A stretch of DNA of 53,678 nt from assembly GCF_018917935.1 (NCBI RefSeq), contig NZ_JAHLPN010000021.1, forward strand, positions 1 to 53,678, in the 5' to 3' direction. Under the pieces are notes generated by a model. The model was not told the origin of the DNA and ran no database searches. It saw only the letters and a list, made by a program, of their open reading frames with translations. The DNA comes from Kineothrix sp. MSJ-39 (GTDB lineage: Bacteria; Bacillota; Clostridia; Lachnospirales; Lachnospiraceae). Positions 7,704 to 16,208 of this stretch are shown here, piece by piece. A program made the position numbers and the translations under genes. Positions within the stretch are counted from its first letter, which is position 1. Each line of letters opens with the position of its first letter.

Positions 7704-8624
7704 ATGATGCTTTTATTTGTGATAATTTTATCTGTTCTGGTATTTGTATTGATCTGGCAACAGATACAGTATAAAAAGTTAGTACGAGACATTGATTATA
7801 TTACAAGCAGACTTAATACTCTTTGTGTCATTTCTGAAAATGGATTTGTACTTATACCTACGGATAATGAAAGTATCAAGAAATTAAATTCTGCTCTTAA
7901 TAAGCTACTTCAAGATTTTTATACAAAAAAGACAGAATATGAGCAGAGCAAACGGGCAATGGAAAAAGTTCTTACAAACATTTCTCACGACATCCGAACT
8001 CCACTCACTGTCCTAAAAGGAAATAGTGAAATGCTTTCCGATATAACAAACACTTCCTCTGTGCCTGAAAATGTTCATACTATGGCTTCAAAAATAGACA
8101 AAAAGGCTGATGATTTAATCTCTTCAATTAACGACTATTTTACAATGTCTAAAATAACTTCAGGGGATTTTCCTGTTAAAGTGGAAAAGGAAAACATTTC
8201 AAGGCTTTGCCAAGACACAATTTTGGACTATTATGACCTGTTTGAACAGAAACAATTTAAAGTCAATATTCAGATACCGGATACACCGATTTTTGCCTAT
8301 ACAGATAATGAGGCGTTACAGCGCATTTTAAAAAATCTGATAGACAATGCGATTCGACATGGTGGTGATGGCAAGTATATTTCTCTACGGCTCACCACAT
8401 CAAACGGAAAAAGTATTATTGAAATAGAAGATCGCGGAACTGGGATATCTCCACAGCAACAAAAACAGATTTTTACAAGAAATTATACAACAGCCCGAAA
8501 AACTTCCGGCAGTGGTTTAGGACTTGCAATTTCAAAACGTCTTGCTGAACAAATTGGGGCAGAATTAGAAGTTTATAGCGTACAAAATGAGCAAACTATT
8601 TTCTCAATCATCTTGAAAAGTTAG
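7704..8624 (+). CDS. Sensor histidine kinase
   Basis: Membrane sensor that autophosphorylates and passes phosphate to the preceding response regulator. The 306-residue protein has a single hydrophobic N-terminal segment (residues 2-19), a short linker, a HisKA domain with His95 in NISHDIRTPLTVL, and a HATPase domain with NLIDNAIRHG (N box), EDRGTGISP (G1) and GSGLGLAISKR (G2). With no extracellular sensor domain, it belongs to the short intramembrane-type kinases that often work with a peptide-exporting ABC transporter. The start codon follows immediately on the regulator's stop codon, implying translational coupling. Confidence 0.93.
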   Translation: MMLLFVIILSVLVFVLIWQQIQYKKLVRDIDYITSRLNTLCVISENGFVLIPTDNESIKKLNSALNKLLQDFYTKKTEYEQSKRAMEKVLTNISHDIRTPLTVLKGNSEMLSDITNTSSVPENVHTMASKIDKKADDLISSINDYFTMSKITSGDFPVKVEKENISRLCQDTILDYYDLFEQKQFKVNIQIPDTPIFAYTDNEALQRILKNLIDNAIRHGGDGKYISLRLTTSNGKSIIEIEDRGTGISPQQQKQIFTRNYTTARKTSGSGLGLAISKRLAEQIGAELEVYSVQNEQTIFSIILKS

Positions 8625-8698
8625 AAAATCGTTAGATTTATGACAGAGAAAAGAAAAGTCCATTTTGTATAATGGTAACTATAAAGGAGGCACACAAA

Positions 8699-9610
8699 AT
8701 GGATTATATCATGGAAACCATAGGTTTGCGAAAATCCTACAAAGATAATAATGTTGTAGACGATGTAAATATGCATATATCTAAAGGGGCAATATATGGC
8801 TTTGTTGGTCCGAACGGTGCAGGGAAAAGCACGATTATGAAAATGATTTTGAATCTTATCCAGCCAGATGCCGGAGAGGTTCAGCTTTTTGGCGAAAAAG
8901 TTACCGATCACAGCTATGAAATATTCAAAAAGGTTGGTTCTATTATTGAGAATCCATATTTTTACGATAAAATGACTGCCAGACAAAACTTAGAGCTGCA
9001 CTGTGAGTATATGGGTTTTCCTAACAAGGAACGAATCGATGAGGTTTTGCATTTGACGGACTTACAGAATGTTGAGGGGAAACAAGTCCGTCATTACTCA
9101 TTGGGCATGAAACAACGACTTGCAATTGCAAGAGCTATTCTGGCAAAACCAGAATTTTTGATTTTAGACGAACCAATCAATGCTTTAGACCCTGATGGTA
9201 TTCGTGAAATGCGAATCCTTTTTCAACGGCTAAATCAAGAAGATGGAACAACCATTTTTATATCCAGCCACATTCTATCCGAAGTGGATCTTCTTGCTGA
9301 TACGATTGGAATTATTCAACACGGAAAGCTCTTAACAGAATTACCTATAGAAGAAATCCATAAGCATCAAACAGATTATATCAGCTTGCAGGTTGACGAT
9401 GTGACCCGTGCTGCTGCATTACTTGAAAACATGAGAATTACGAATTTTAGTGTATTAGATAAAGAATTTATCCACATTTATGATTCTGATATTTCAGGCA
9501 AAGCTTTGTCAAAAGCCATCATTGAGAATGGTATTGGTTTGGAGAGTATGGGACACAAGCAAGATACACTGGAAGATTTCTTTTTCAAACTTACAGAGGA
9601 GGAAAACTGA
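8699..9610 (+). CDS. ABC transporter ATPase, bacitracin/lantibiotic-resistance type
   Basis: Cytoplasmic ATPase of a two-gene ABC-2 exporter. Its 303 residues show Walker A GPNGAGKS, Q-loop region GSIIENPYFYDKMTARQNL, signature YSLGMKQRLAIARA and Walker B FLILDEPINALDP; the C-terminal 80 residues are the extension common to BcrA-like proteins. Start at the ATG at 8699 behind AAAGGAGG; the frame opens upstream without support. TATAAT at 8668-8673 has no matching -35, which fits a promoter needing an activator such as the upstream response regulator. Export or removal of a cell-wall-targeting peptide antibiotic is inferred from family and context, not shown. Confidence 0.92.
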   Translation: MDYIMETIGLRKSYKDNNVVDDVNMHISKGAIYGFVGPNGAGKSTIMKMILNLIQPDAGEVQLFGEKVTDHSYEIFKKVGSIIENPYFYDKMTARQNLELHCEYMGFPNKERIDEVLHLTDLQNVEGKQVRHYSLGMKQRLAIARAILAKPEFLILDEPINALDPDGIREMRILFQRLNQEDGTTIFISSHILSEVDLLADTIGIIQHGKLLTELPIEEIHKHQTDYISLQVDDVTRAAALLENMRITNFSVLDKEFIHIYDSDISGKALSKAIIENGIGLESMGHKQDTLEDFFFKLTEEEN

Positions 9611-9611
9611 G

Positions 9612-10304
9612 ATGACACACTTGATTAAGCTGGAACTGAAAAAATTTGGTATTGCACGAAATATTATCTTTATGTTTGCAGCAATCCTTTTCAGCATCCT
9701 TTTCATCACAATATCTTTATGGGATAGCATGACAGACCCAAAACAGGTAAAAGACACATTTGAAAGTACATACCTTGTTATTGGATTATTGATGTCATTC
9801 ATTTTTCTTGTGTACTCGTCTGTCTTAACGGCAAAGCTGGTTATTGGAGAATATAATCAGCGAACAATTACGATTATGTTTTCTTATCCTTTAAACCGAA
9901 TAAAATTGATTGCCAGCAAATTAACTATAATCATGGTTTATACAGCAATCTCTATGATGATTGGATATGTTTGTTGCACCAGTTATATTATATTTGCGGA
10001 TAGATCCTTTAATATGTTGGAGGGAACATTCCAACCATCTATGCTCCGAACATGGATACCAATGGCAATAACTACTGTGATTATATGCATGGTGCTGTCT
10101 CTGTGGTCATTTATCATTGGCATGATTCGAAAATCTATTCCTGCAACAATCGTTACTTCTTTGATTGTCATTGTGTTTCGGCAAGTTATTATTACCAAAA
10201 ACACAACCAATCAGGAGTCCATAATGCAAATTCTTTTAGTTGCTATTGTTACTGGTGTTGCTACATTGCTTATCTTTAAAAGAAAAGTGCTCGAACTATA
10301 TTGA
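9612..10304 (+). CDS. ABC-2 type permease of the same exporter
   Basis: Membrane partner of the preceding ATPase. The 230-residue product has about six hydrophobic segments (near residues 17-37, 56-80, 101-122, 148-170, 180-197 and 204-222) and the ABC-2 signature around SSVLTAKLVIGEYNQRTITI, where regulated transport of lantibiotics or bacitracin is typical of relatives. Start at the ATG at 9612, one base after the ATPase stop codon, with GAGGAGGAAAA upstream; the longer frame from 9480 only overlaps the ATPase. Only one permease gene is present, so the exporter is probably two such subunits with two ATPases. Confidence 0.9.
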   Translation: MTHLIKLELKKFGIARNIIFMFAAILFSILFITISLWDSMTDPKQVKDTFESTYLVIGLLMSFIFLVYSSVLTAKLVIGEYNQRTITIMFSYPLNRIKLIASKLTIIMVYTAISMMIGYVCCTSYIIFADRSFNMLEGTFQPSMLRTWIPMAITTVIICMVLSLWSFIIGMIRKSIPATIVTSLIVIVFRQVIITKNTTNQESIMQILLVAIVTGVATLLIFKRKVLELY

Positions 10305-10333
10305 TTATTTCTTTTTTTCAAAAGGTAAAAGAA

Positions 10334-10390
10334 AAAGCCGTCGTAAAGCAGATGCAATTTCATGTATCTATAGAACGACGGCTTTGATTT
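10334..10390 (+). terminator. Hairpin after the ABC permease
   Basis: AAAGCCGTCGT (10334-10344) and ACGACGGCTTT (10374-10384) form a perfect 11-base stem enclosing a 29-base loop, followed by GATTTTAAAG. It is 30 bases after the permease stop and probably ends that transcript, although the loop is long and the T-run short. Confidence 0.5.
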
Positions 10391-10474
10391 TAAAGTCGCT
10401 GTTTTTGAAGTTACACAAACAGCTAGATATGACAACTAACAGGTATATAGTAGCCGACTTAAGTTTAGATTATT

Positions 10475-10714
10475 TTAAAAGATTTCCAATGAATCTTCTG
10501 CATCTACCCATATTTGTATCGTTCCATCAAGATATAATTTTGCATATTCCAGTGGTTCATCAATGGCAAGAGCATTTAATGCATAATCTGAGCTGGGGGT
10601 AGTTTTTAAATTCTTTTCTGCTTTCCAACAATCAATGCGGAGCATATAGCCCGCAGAGGTATAAACATCAATACTGTTTCAATGTGGATTATATTCTGCA
10701 AATATTGTACTCAT
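10475..10714 (-). pseudogene. DUF6061-like small gene with an in-frame stop
   Basis: Reading leftward from the ATG at 10714, behind AAGGAGATATGATACG, gives MSTIFAEYNPH, then TGA (10681-10679), then an open frame to TAA at 10475 that includes SIDVYTSAGYMLRIDCWKAE, SDYALNALAIDEPLEYAKLY and LDGTIQIWVDAEDSLEIF. The pattern, with the PLEYAKLYLDG segment, resembles the 70-80 residue DUF6061 proteins common on clostridial mobile elements; their function is unknown. The single nonsense codon at position 12 makes it a probable pseudogene, though re-initiation at an internal ATG (codon 24) is possible. Confidence 0.6.
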
Positions 10715-10826
10715 CGTATCATATCTCCTTATTCTTCAACCAATCATTAGTTACAAAAATCAGAAGCATTTCAATCAGTTTACCATGTCAGTTTTATTTT
10801 GTGTTATACTGTTTCATAAGATTTTC

Positions 10827-10900
10827 TTTCCCTTATTTTTTCCCTTATTAGAGTTCGTAAACTCGTATGGGAAGATATAACATAAGGGAAAGTCTGAGGG
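10827..10900. repeat. Right end of the integrated element (attR-like repeats)
   Basis: TTTCCCTTATTTTTT followed by CCCTTATTAGA at 10827-10852 repeats the left end with two mismatches in 24. As on the left, an inverted pair follows: ATAAGGGAAA (from 10882) and GAGGGAAA (to about 10900). The two ends are about 8.9 kb apart and enclose all the mobility genes. Which of the repeated blocks is the recombination core, and so the exact right boundary, cannot be decided here. Confidence 0.6.
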
Positions 10901-11126
10901 AAAGCTCACCTGTCACAAACTTAGTGTTTTCAAGGGCTCGTGAGAAAATTAATAACAAAATATAACAGTTATTAAATCTCTTGAAATAGATGAAATCTCA
11001 ATTCCAGTTTGACGGGCTGGTCATATACAGAAAATAATATCAGAACAGGTAACAGGCAGGTGGTCATATGAGAAGACTGCCTGCTGTTTTTTGCGTTTAT
11101 AAAATATGATAATGCTAAAAATATAT
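10901..11126. other. Non-coding stretch with a terminator-like hairpin
   Basis: No gene is visible between the element's right end and the ATPase leader. CAGGCAG (11053-11059) and CTGCCTG (11077-11083) form a stem followed by a run of six T after CTG, a good rightward terminator, although no intact rightward gene lies immediately before it. It may belong to the locus that existed before the element inserted. Confidence 0.5.
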
Positions 11127-11237
11127 AAAAGATATTTTGGTAAAAATTAACCGAAATATATTTTAGACGATTGAATTATATTATGTTGTTGCGTATAATA
11201 AAAGATATTTAGAGATATAATAACCAAAATATCTTTT
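11127..11237. promoter_or_regulatory. Inverted-repeat leader of the DUF4143 ATPase gene
   Basis: AAAAGATATTTTGGT (11127-11141) appears again as AACCGAAATATATTTT inverted (from 11149), as AAAAGATATTT (11200-11210), and inverted as ACCAAAATATCTTTT (11223-11237). The last two would form an RNA hairpin ending three bases before the AGGAG ribosome site, so translation may be tuned by it; alternatively they are operator copies. Confidence 0.45.
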
Positions 11238-11252
11238 AGGAGAGAAAGTATT

Positions 11253-12512
11253 ATGGTAAAAGAGATTAAACGAGATTACTATTTAGAACAACTTATAAAG
11301 CGTGAAGGAAACGGTCTGATAAAAATTGTAACAGGAATAAGAAGATGTGGAAAATCCTATTTATTGCGAACCTTATTTAAAAATCATTTGCTTGAAAATG
11401 GAGTGGATGAAAAACACATCATTGAAATGGCATTTGATTTATTTGACAATATAGAATATAGAGATCCGAAAATCTTTTACCCTTGGGCAAAGGAACAGAT
11501 TCAAGATGATGCAAAATATTACTTTCTTTTAGATGAAGTACAACTGTTGGATGAATTTGTGAGTGTACTTAATGGTTTAGCAGATAAGAAGAATTGTGAT
11601 GTGTTTGTAACGGGGAGCAATGCGAAGTTTTTATCCAGAGATATTGCAACTGAATTTGGAGGCAGAGGGGATGAGGTTCATATGTACCCTTTGAGTTTTT
11701 CTGAATTTATGAGCGTTTATGATGGAAATAGATATGATGGATGGAATGAATATATTACTTATGGTGGAATTCCCTTGGTTGTATTAGCTGAAACGGATGA
11801 GCAAAAAATGACACTCTTGGATAATCTGTTTCAGGAAACATATATCAGCGATATTGAGAAGCGGAACAAAATCAGAAATGTTGGAGAAATGGAATCGCTG
11901 CTTGATGTTTTGGCGTCTGCAATTGGTGCTTTGACGAATCCTAACAAACTTCAGAAAACATTTAAAAGTGTAAATAATTCAAAGATTACCGCGACTACTA
12001 TTACGAAATATATTGAGTATTTGGAGGATGCATTTTTAATTGAAGAAGCAAAGAGATATGATATTAAGGGAAAATCTTATATCGGTACACCATTGAAGTA
12101 TTATTTTATGGATATGGGACTCAGAAATTCAAGAATTCATTACAGACAAATGGAAGTGACACATTCTATGGAGAATGTGATTTACAATGAGTTAAGAATG
12201 AGAGGCTTTCATGTAGATGTTGGTAATCTGACTGTTGTTGAAAAGCAGAAAGATGCAAAAGTATTAAAGAAACAGTTGGAAGTCGATTTTATCTGCAATA
12301 AGGGTTCTAAAAAGTATTATATCCAGTCAGCATATATGTTGGAAACAGAAGAAAAAATGGCACAAGAAATCCGTCCATTTATGAAAATAAATGACTCCTT
12401 TAAGAAAATAATAATTACATCAAATACACCAAAGGCATTTTATAATGATCAGGGAATTTTGATCATGAATGTGTATGATTTTTTATTAAATATGGATTCA
12501 TTGGAATTATAA
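11253..12512 (+). CDS. AAA+ ATPase with DUF4143 C-terminal domain
   Basis: P-loop ATPase of the AAA_14/DUF4143 type (COG1373); biological role not established, though such genes are often found on mobile or accessory DNA. The N-terminal domain has Walker A GIRRCGKSYLL (about residues 27-37), Walker B YYFLLDEVQLLDE (about 88-100) and a sensor segment VFVTGSNAKFLS. The C-terminal half (about 200-400) has the DUF4143 pattern, including KYYFMDMGLRNSRI and EVDFICNKGSKKYYIQSAY, the latter similar to the PD-(D/E)XK nuclease fold (E-V-D-F). Full length at 419 residues. Strong AGGAG site. It stands alone between the mobile element and the chromosomal genes, with low-GC codon use. Confidence 0.88.
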   Translation: MVKEIKRDYYLEQLIKREGNGLIKIVTGIRRCGKSYLLRTLFKNHLLENGVDEKHIIEMAFDLFDNIEYRDPKIFYPWAKEQIQDDAKYYFLLDEVQLLDEFVSVLNGLADKKNCDVFVTGSNAKFLSRDIATEFGGRGDEVHMYPLSFSEFMSVYDGNRYDGWNEYITYGGIPLVVLAETDEQKMTLLDNLFQETYISDIEKRNKIRNVGEMESLLDVLASAIGALTNPNKLQKTFKSVNNSKITATTITKYIEYLEDAFLIEEAKRYDIKGKSYIGTPLKYYFMDMGLRNSRIHYRQMEVTHSMENVIYNELRMRGFHVDVGNLTVVEKQKDAKVLKKQLEVDFICNKGSKKYYIQSAYMLETEEKMAQEIRPFMKINDSFKKIIITSNTPKAFYNDQGILIMNVYDFLLNMDSLEL

Positions 12513-12591
12513 AGCTCCGGAAGAGTTGGCGATCGTGTTGCAGAGATTTTATGATAGTATCAAATAACTTCTAGTTTACGGAGGTAATACA

Positions 12592-13065
12592 TTGAAAATT
12601 GAAACATACAGCGGAAAATATGATAATGAAATTATCTCGCTCATTCTATCTATTCAGAATAATGAAGCGAAAATAGGACTGTCACTGCAGGAACAGCCGG
12701 ATCTTTTGGATATCCATCGCAGCTATCAGCAGTCCGGCGGCGAATTCTGGATTGCCATATCCGATGGCAGGGTAGTTGGCACGATCGGTCTGATGCTGAA
12801 AGAAAAGCATTGTGCAGTTATGAAAAAGTTTTTTGTGGAAAAGGCATTTCGTTCACAGAAAATAGGACTTGCATTATATAATGAACTAATAAAGTATGCG
12901 ATCAGCAAAGATGTGCATAGTATTATATTGGATACGCCCGCAGTTGCGCACGTATCACATAGATTTTATGAAAAAGCAGGATTTTGCAAGATCACGCCTG
13001 CAGAATTACCTGTGCCATATTCATATCCGGATAGAGATAGCATTTTATACAGATTAGACCTGTAG
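12592..13065 (+). CDS. GNAT-family N-acetyltransferase
   Basis: Transfers an acetyl group from acetyl-CoA to an unidentified amine. The 157-residue protein has the GNAT core: the strand segment GEFWIAISDGRVVGTIGLML (about 44-63), the acetyl-CoA loop KAFRSQKIGLALYNELIKYA (about 84-103) and the closing VSHRFYEKAGFCKI (about 120-133). Start is a TTG at 12592, 8 bases after GGAGGT; no ATG lies nearby. An acyltransferase-like regulator or resistance role cannot be told. It precedes the antiporter gene by 76 bases on the same strand. Confidence 0.85.
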   Translation: MKIETYSGKYDNEIISLILSIQNNEAKIGLSLQEQPDLLDIHRSYQQSGGEFWIAISDGRVVGTIGLMLKEKHCAVMKKFFVEKAFRSQKIGLALYNELIKYAISKDVHSIILDTPAVAHVSHRFYEKAGFCKITPAELPVPYSYPDRDSILYRLDL

Positions 13066-13141
13066 CTTCCGATTGGCAGAACGGATTCTTTCATATTTTG
13101 TTGACATCACTGCTGTGGAGAGAAAAGGAGAAAATCAGAAC

Positions 13142-14143
13142 ATGGAAAAATTTATCAATAATGCCCCATTTGCTCTTGTACTTGTGCTTCTGGTGATCGG
13201 TTTTGTATTGCTGATCAAAGGAGCAGACTTTTTTGTGGAGGGAAGTTCCAGTGTAGCAAAAAGGCTGCACGTTCCGTCTATCATTATCGGACTTACGATT
13301 GTGGCAATGGGAACATCGCTTCCGGAAACAGCGGTCAGTGTATCTGCCTCCCTTACAGGGAACAATGAACTCGCGGTCAGTAATGCAGTCGGTTCCAATA
13401 TATTTAATCTGATGGTTGTGATCGGAGTATGTGCAATGCTGGCAACGGTGCATGTCGCAAAAGAAACGATCAGGCGGGATATTCCGTTTTCCCTGATATG
13501 TGCAGGTCTTTTACTGTTTTTAGGGATGATCGGACTTGGTGATAAGTCCGGTATGACGCTGGGACATTTGGATGGTGTGATCTTACTTGGATGTTTTGCA
13601 GGATATATTTTTTATATGATCAGAATCGCATTAAAGGCGAGCAGGGAAGGCAAGAAGGTCGAGATCGAAGGCGGTTCTGATGAGGATATCAAGCTTATTT
13701 CAGTGCCCATGAGTATTCTGTTCATCGTGGGTGGAGCAGCCGCCATTGCCATTGGTGGGGATGTTACGGTTGATGCTGCATCAAGGATCGCCAGTGATCT
13801 TGGAATGAGCCAGACACTGATCGGGCTTACGATCGTTTCCATAGGAACTTCCCTTCCGGAGCTTGTGACGTCGATCGTTGCAGCAAGAAAGAACGAAGTC
13901 GATATGGCACTTGGTAATGCGATCGGTTCCAATGTGTTTAACATACTTATGGTACTCGGTATTGCATCGGCGATCAGTCCGATCAGCATGATCACAGAAA
14001 ATATAATCGATCTGGGCGTATTGATCGTATTTACGATCTGTGTATGGATATTTGCAGGCACCAGAAGGAAAATCGGTAGGATCGAAGGTTTGTGTATGGT
14101 CGCATTTTATGTTGCATTTTCGGTTTATATCATTATAAGATAG
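13142..14143 (+). CDS. Calcium/sodium antiporter (YrbG/CaCA family)
   Basis: Inner-membrane exchanger moving Ca2+ or Na+ against the opposing gradient. The 333-residue protein has two inverted five-helix halves, each with the family's alpha repeat: GLTIVAMGTSLPETAVSVSA followed by NAVGSNIFNLMVVIG, and GLTIVSIGTSLPELVTSIVA followed by NAIGSNVFNILMVLG. The Glu residues in TSLPE are the ion ligands. Start at the ATG at 13142 behind AAAAGGAG; the frame runs further upstream without support. TTGACA at 13100-13105 may be part of a local promoter, since the preceding gene is unrelated. Confidence 0.92.
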   Translation: MEKFINNAPFALVLVLLVIGFVLLIKGADFFVEGSSSVAKRLHVPSIIIGLTIVAMGTSLPETAVSVSASLTGNNELAVSNAVGSNIFNLMVVIGVCAMLATVHVAKETIRRDIPFSLICAGLLLFLGMIGLGDKSGMTLGHLDGVILLGCFAGYIFYMIRIALKASREGKKVEIEGGSDEDIKLISVPMSILFIVGGAAAIAIGGDVTVDAASRIASDLGMSQTLIGLTIVSIGTSLPELVTSIVAARKNEVDMALGNAIGSNVFNILMVLGIASAISPISMITENIIDLGVLIVFTICVWIFAGTRRKIGRIEGLCMVAFYVAFSVYIIIR

Positions 14144-14195
14144 TAAGCGGGCAATCTGTTAAAATGCCGGCTTAATTATGGAAATGAGGCAAAAT

Positions 14196-14729
14196 ATGAT
14201 AAAGATACGAAAAGCAGAGAAAAACGATTTGGATAGAATTGAACAGATATATGATAGAATCCATGATGAAGAAGAAAAAGGGGTGACGACGACAGGATGG
14301 ATCCGTAATATTTATCCGACCAGAAAAACTGCCGAGGAAGCCTTGGACAGAAATGATCTGTTTGTCATGACAGATGAAGATAATATTGTGGCAGCAGCTG
14401 TGATCAATCAGATACAGGTTGATGAATATAAGTATGCAGAGTGGAAACATCATGCAAAAGATACTGAAGTCATGGTGCTTCATGGCCTGGCAGTTGATCC
14501 GTTTGAAAAAGGAAAAGGGTACGGCAGGGCATTTATTGCCTATTATGAAAATTATGCAAGACAGAGCGGATGTGCTGCACTGCGCATGGATACGAATGCG
14601 CGAAATACAAGAGCAAGAAGTTTATATCAGAAACTGGGATATAAGGAAAAAGGTATCGTAAAATGTGTATTTAACGGAATTCCAAATGTGCAGCTGGTAT
14701 GCTTTGAAAAATATGCAGGAGAAGCATGA
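14196..14729 (+). CDS. GNAT-family N-acetyltransferase
   Basis: Predicted acetyl-CoA-dependent acetyltransferase of 177 residues. Visible features are IRKAEKNDLDRIEQIYDRIH at the N-terminus, the substrate-side segment VMTDEDNIVAAAVINQIQVD, the acetyl-CoA loop LAVDPFEKGKGYGRAFIAYY (about residues 95-114) and DTNARNTRARSLYQKLGY (about 134-151). Start at the ATG at 14196 behind GAGG; an in-frame ATG at 14178 has no ribosome site. It follows the antiporter by about 50 bases and may be transcribed with it. Substrate unknown. Confidence 0.86.
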   Translation: MIKIRKAEKNDLDRIEQIYDRIHDEEEKGVTTTGWIRNIYPTRKTAEEALDRNDLFVMTDEDNIVAAAVINQIQVDEYKYAEWKHHAKDTEVMVLHGLAVDPFEKGKGYGRAFIAYYENYARQSGCAALRMDTNARNTRARSLYQKLGYKEKGIVKCVFNGIPNVQLVCFEKYAGEA

Positions 14730-14837
14730 TGAGGAAAATAAAAAAATGATTTTACAGAAACGAATGATACCAATATTAGATCCATGGCTCTTTGGATTCA
14801 TAAATATGTTGATCAGTATGAATACAAGGAGATTATA

Positions 14838-15515
14838 ATGGAAAACCCAATTAAAAATTTAACAAAGAATGAGTGGATGCTGTGGATCGGTTCCATCTGT
14901 GTAGTCATCATTTCTAATGTCATAACAGGAGACGTGGATCTGCTTACGCTGTTTGCAGCATGTATCGGAATTACATCATTGATCTTTGCAGCGAAAGGAA
15001 ATGTTTGGGCACAGATCTTAATGATCGTATTCAGCATCTTGTATGGGATCATTTCATGGCGGTTTCACTACTGGGGAGAAATGATCACTTATTTAGGGAT
15101 GACAATGCCAATGGCGATATGGTCAACGATCACATGGCTGAAGAATCCGTCAGAAAACGGAAAGGAAGTGGCAATCCAAAAGCTTACGGTAAAACATATT
15201 ACAGGGCTTGTCTTTTTTGGAACGATCACAACAGTTCTGTTTTATCTGATCTTGCGGGCACTGAAGACACCGAATATTGTGTTCAGCACAATTTCGATCA
15301 CCACAAGTTTCCTGGCAGCATCTCTTACGATGCTACGCACATCCTACTATGCGCTTGGCTATGCATCGAATGACATAGTCCTGATCATATTATGGCTGCT
15401 GGCGGCTGTAGAGAATCCTGTGTATATACCAGTCGTGGTGAATTTCGCAATTTTCTTCCTGAATGATATGTATGGTTTTATCAGTTGGAAGAAGAGAGAA
15501 CTTGCAGGCAGTTAA
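14838..15515 (+). CDS. pnuC: PnuC-family nicotinamide riboside/mononucleotide transporter
   Basis: Membrane facilitator for uptake of an NAD precursor, usually nicotinamide riboside trapped by phosphorylation inside. The 225-residue protein has about seven hydrophobic segments and the family features SILYGIISWRFHYWGEMITY (about 62-81) and YALGYASNDIVLIILWLLAA (about 171-190) with NDMYGFISW at the end. Start at the ATG at 14838 behind AAGGAG. I see no NadR kinase or NAD riboswitch nearby. PnuC paralogues also carry thiamin or riboflavin; the substrate is assigned only by family resemblance. Confidence 0.85.
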   Translation: MENPIKNLTKNEWMLWIGSICVVIISNVITGDVDLLTLFAACIGITSLIFAAKGNVWAQILMIVFSILYGIISWRFHYWGEMITYLGMTMPMAIWSTITWLKNPSENGKEVAIQKLTVKHITGLVFFGTITTVLFYLILRALKTPNIVFSTISITTSFLAASLTMLRTSYYALGYASNDIVLIILWLLAAVENPVYIPVVVNFAIFFLNDMYGFISWKKRELAGS

Positions 15516-15574
15516 GCTGGAGCTGACTGAGACCCCGGAAGAAAAAAGATAGGAACGATTATCAAAGTATGGGA

Positions 15575-15603
15575 TTGACAAACCGGTCATACGGACATAC
15601 AAT
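15575..15603 (+). promoter_or_regulatory. Promoter of the rubrerythrin gene
   Basis: TTGACA (15575-15580) and TACAAT (15598-15603) with a 17-base spacer, 55 bases before the rubrerythrin ATG. No clear PerR box is seen. Confidence 0.7.
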
Positions 15604-15658
15604 CCTAAAAAAGCACATGTCCGGCAGATACAGACATGGCGAAACGGAGGTAAAGAAA

Positions 15659-16201
15659 ATGGCAACAAATAAGTACGCAGGAACACAGACAGAGAAGAAT
15701 TTACAGGATGCATTTGCGGGAGAATCACAGGCAAGAAACAAGTATACATACTTTGCATCTGTAGCAAAAAAGGAAGGCTATGAGCAGATGTCGGCATTGT
15801 TCTTAAAGACAGCTGACAATGAGAAAGAGCATGCAAAAATGTGGTTCAAGGAATTAGCAGGAATCGGCGATACAAAGCAGAATCTTGCAGCAGCAGCCGA
15901 AGGCGAAAATTATGAATGGACAGATATGTATGAAGGCTTTGCCAAAACCGCTGAGGAAGAAGGTTTCCCGGAGCTTGCAGCAAAATTCAGAGCTGTCGGA
16001 GAAATCGAAAAGCATCATGAAGAAAGATATCGTGCCCTTCTGAAAAATATCGAGACAGCACAGGTATTTGAAAAGAGCGAAGTGAAGGTATGGGAATGTC
16101 GTAACTGCGGTCACATCGTAGTCGGAACAAAAGCACCGGAGGTTTGCCCGGTATGTAACCATCCACAGAGCTACTTTGAGGTTCACGCAGAGAACTATTA
16201 G
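15659..16201 (+). CDS. rbr: Rubrerythrin
   Basis: Non-haem iron peroxidase that reduces hydrogen peroxide in anaerobes, fed electrons through its own rubredoxin domain. The 180-residue protein has the ferritin-like diiron domain with ExxH-type ligands in [34 protein letters not shown] and [14 protein letters not shown], and a C-terminal rubredoxin-like Fe(Cys)4 site: CRNCG and CPVCN. Start at 15659 behind CGGAGGT; the longer frame from 15569 overlaps the promoter. Monocistronic by its own promoter, ending 7 bases before the convergent LysR gene. Neighbouring flavodoxin and oxidoreductase genes make a redox-related group. Confidence 0.95.
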   Translation: MATNKYAGTQTEKNLQDAFAGESQARNKYTYFASVAKKEGYEQMSALFLKTADNEKEHAKMWFKELAGIGDTKQNLAAAAEGENYEWTDMYEGFAKTAEEEGFPELAAKFRAVGEIEKHHEERYRALLKNIETAQVFEKSEVKVWECRNCGHIVVGTKAPEVCPVCNHPQSYFEVHAENY

Positions 16202-16208
16202 GAAGCTT

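Noticed and set aside
10679-10681. In-frame TGA as selenocysteine in the DUF6061-like gene
   Set aside because: The family is not a known selenoprotein and I see no convincing SECIS-type hairpin just downstream; a nonsense mutation fits better.
14730-14837. NAD-related riboswitch before pnuC
   Set aside because: I could not find a structured conserved core; the 108-base gap is plain.
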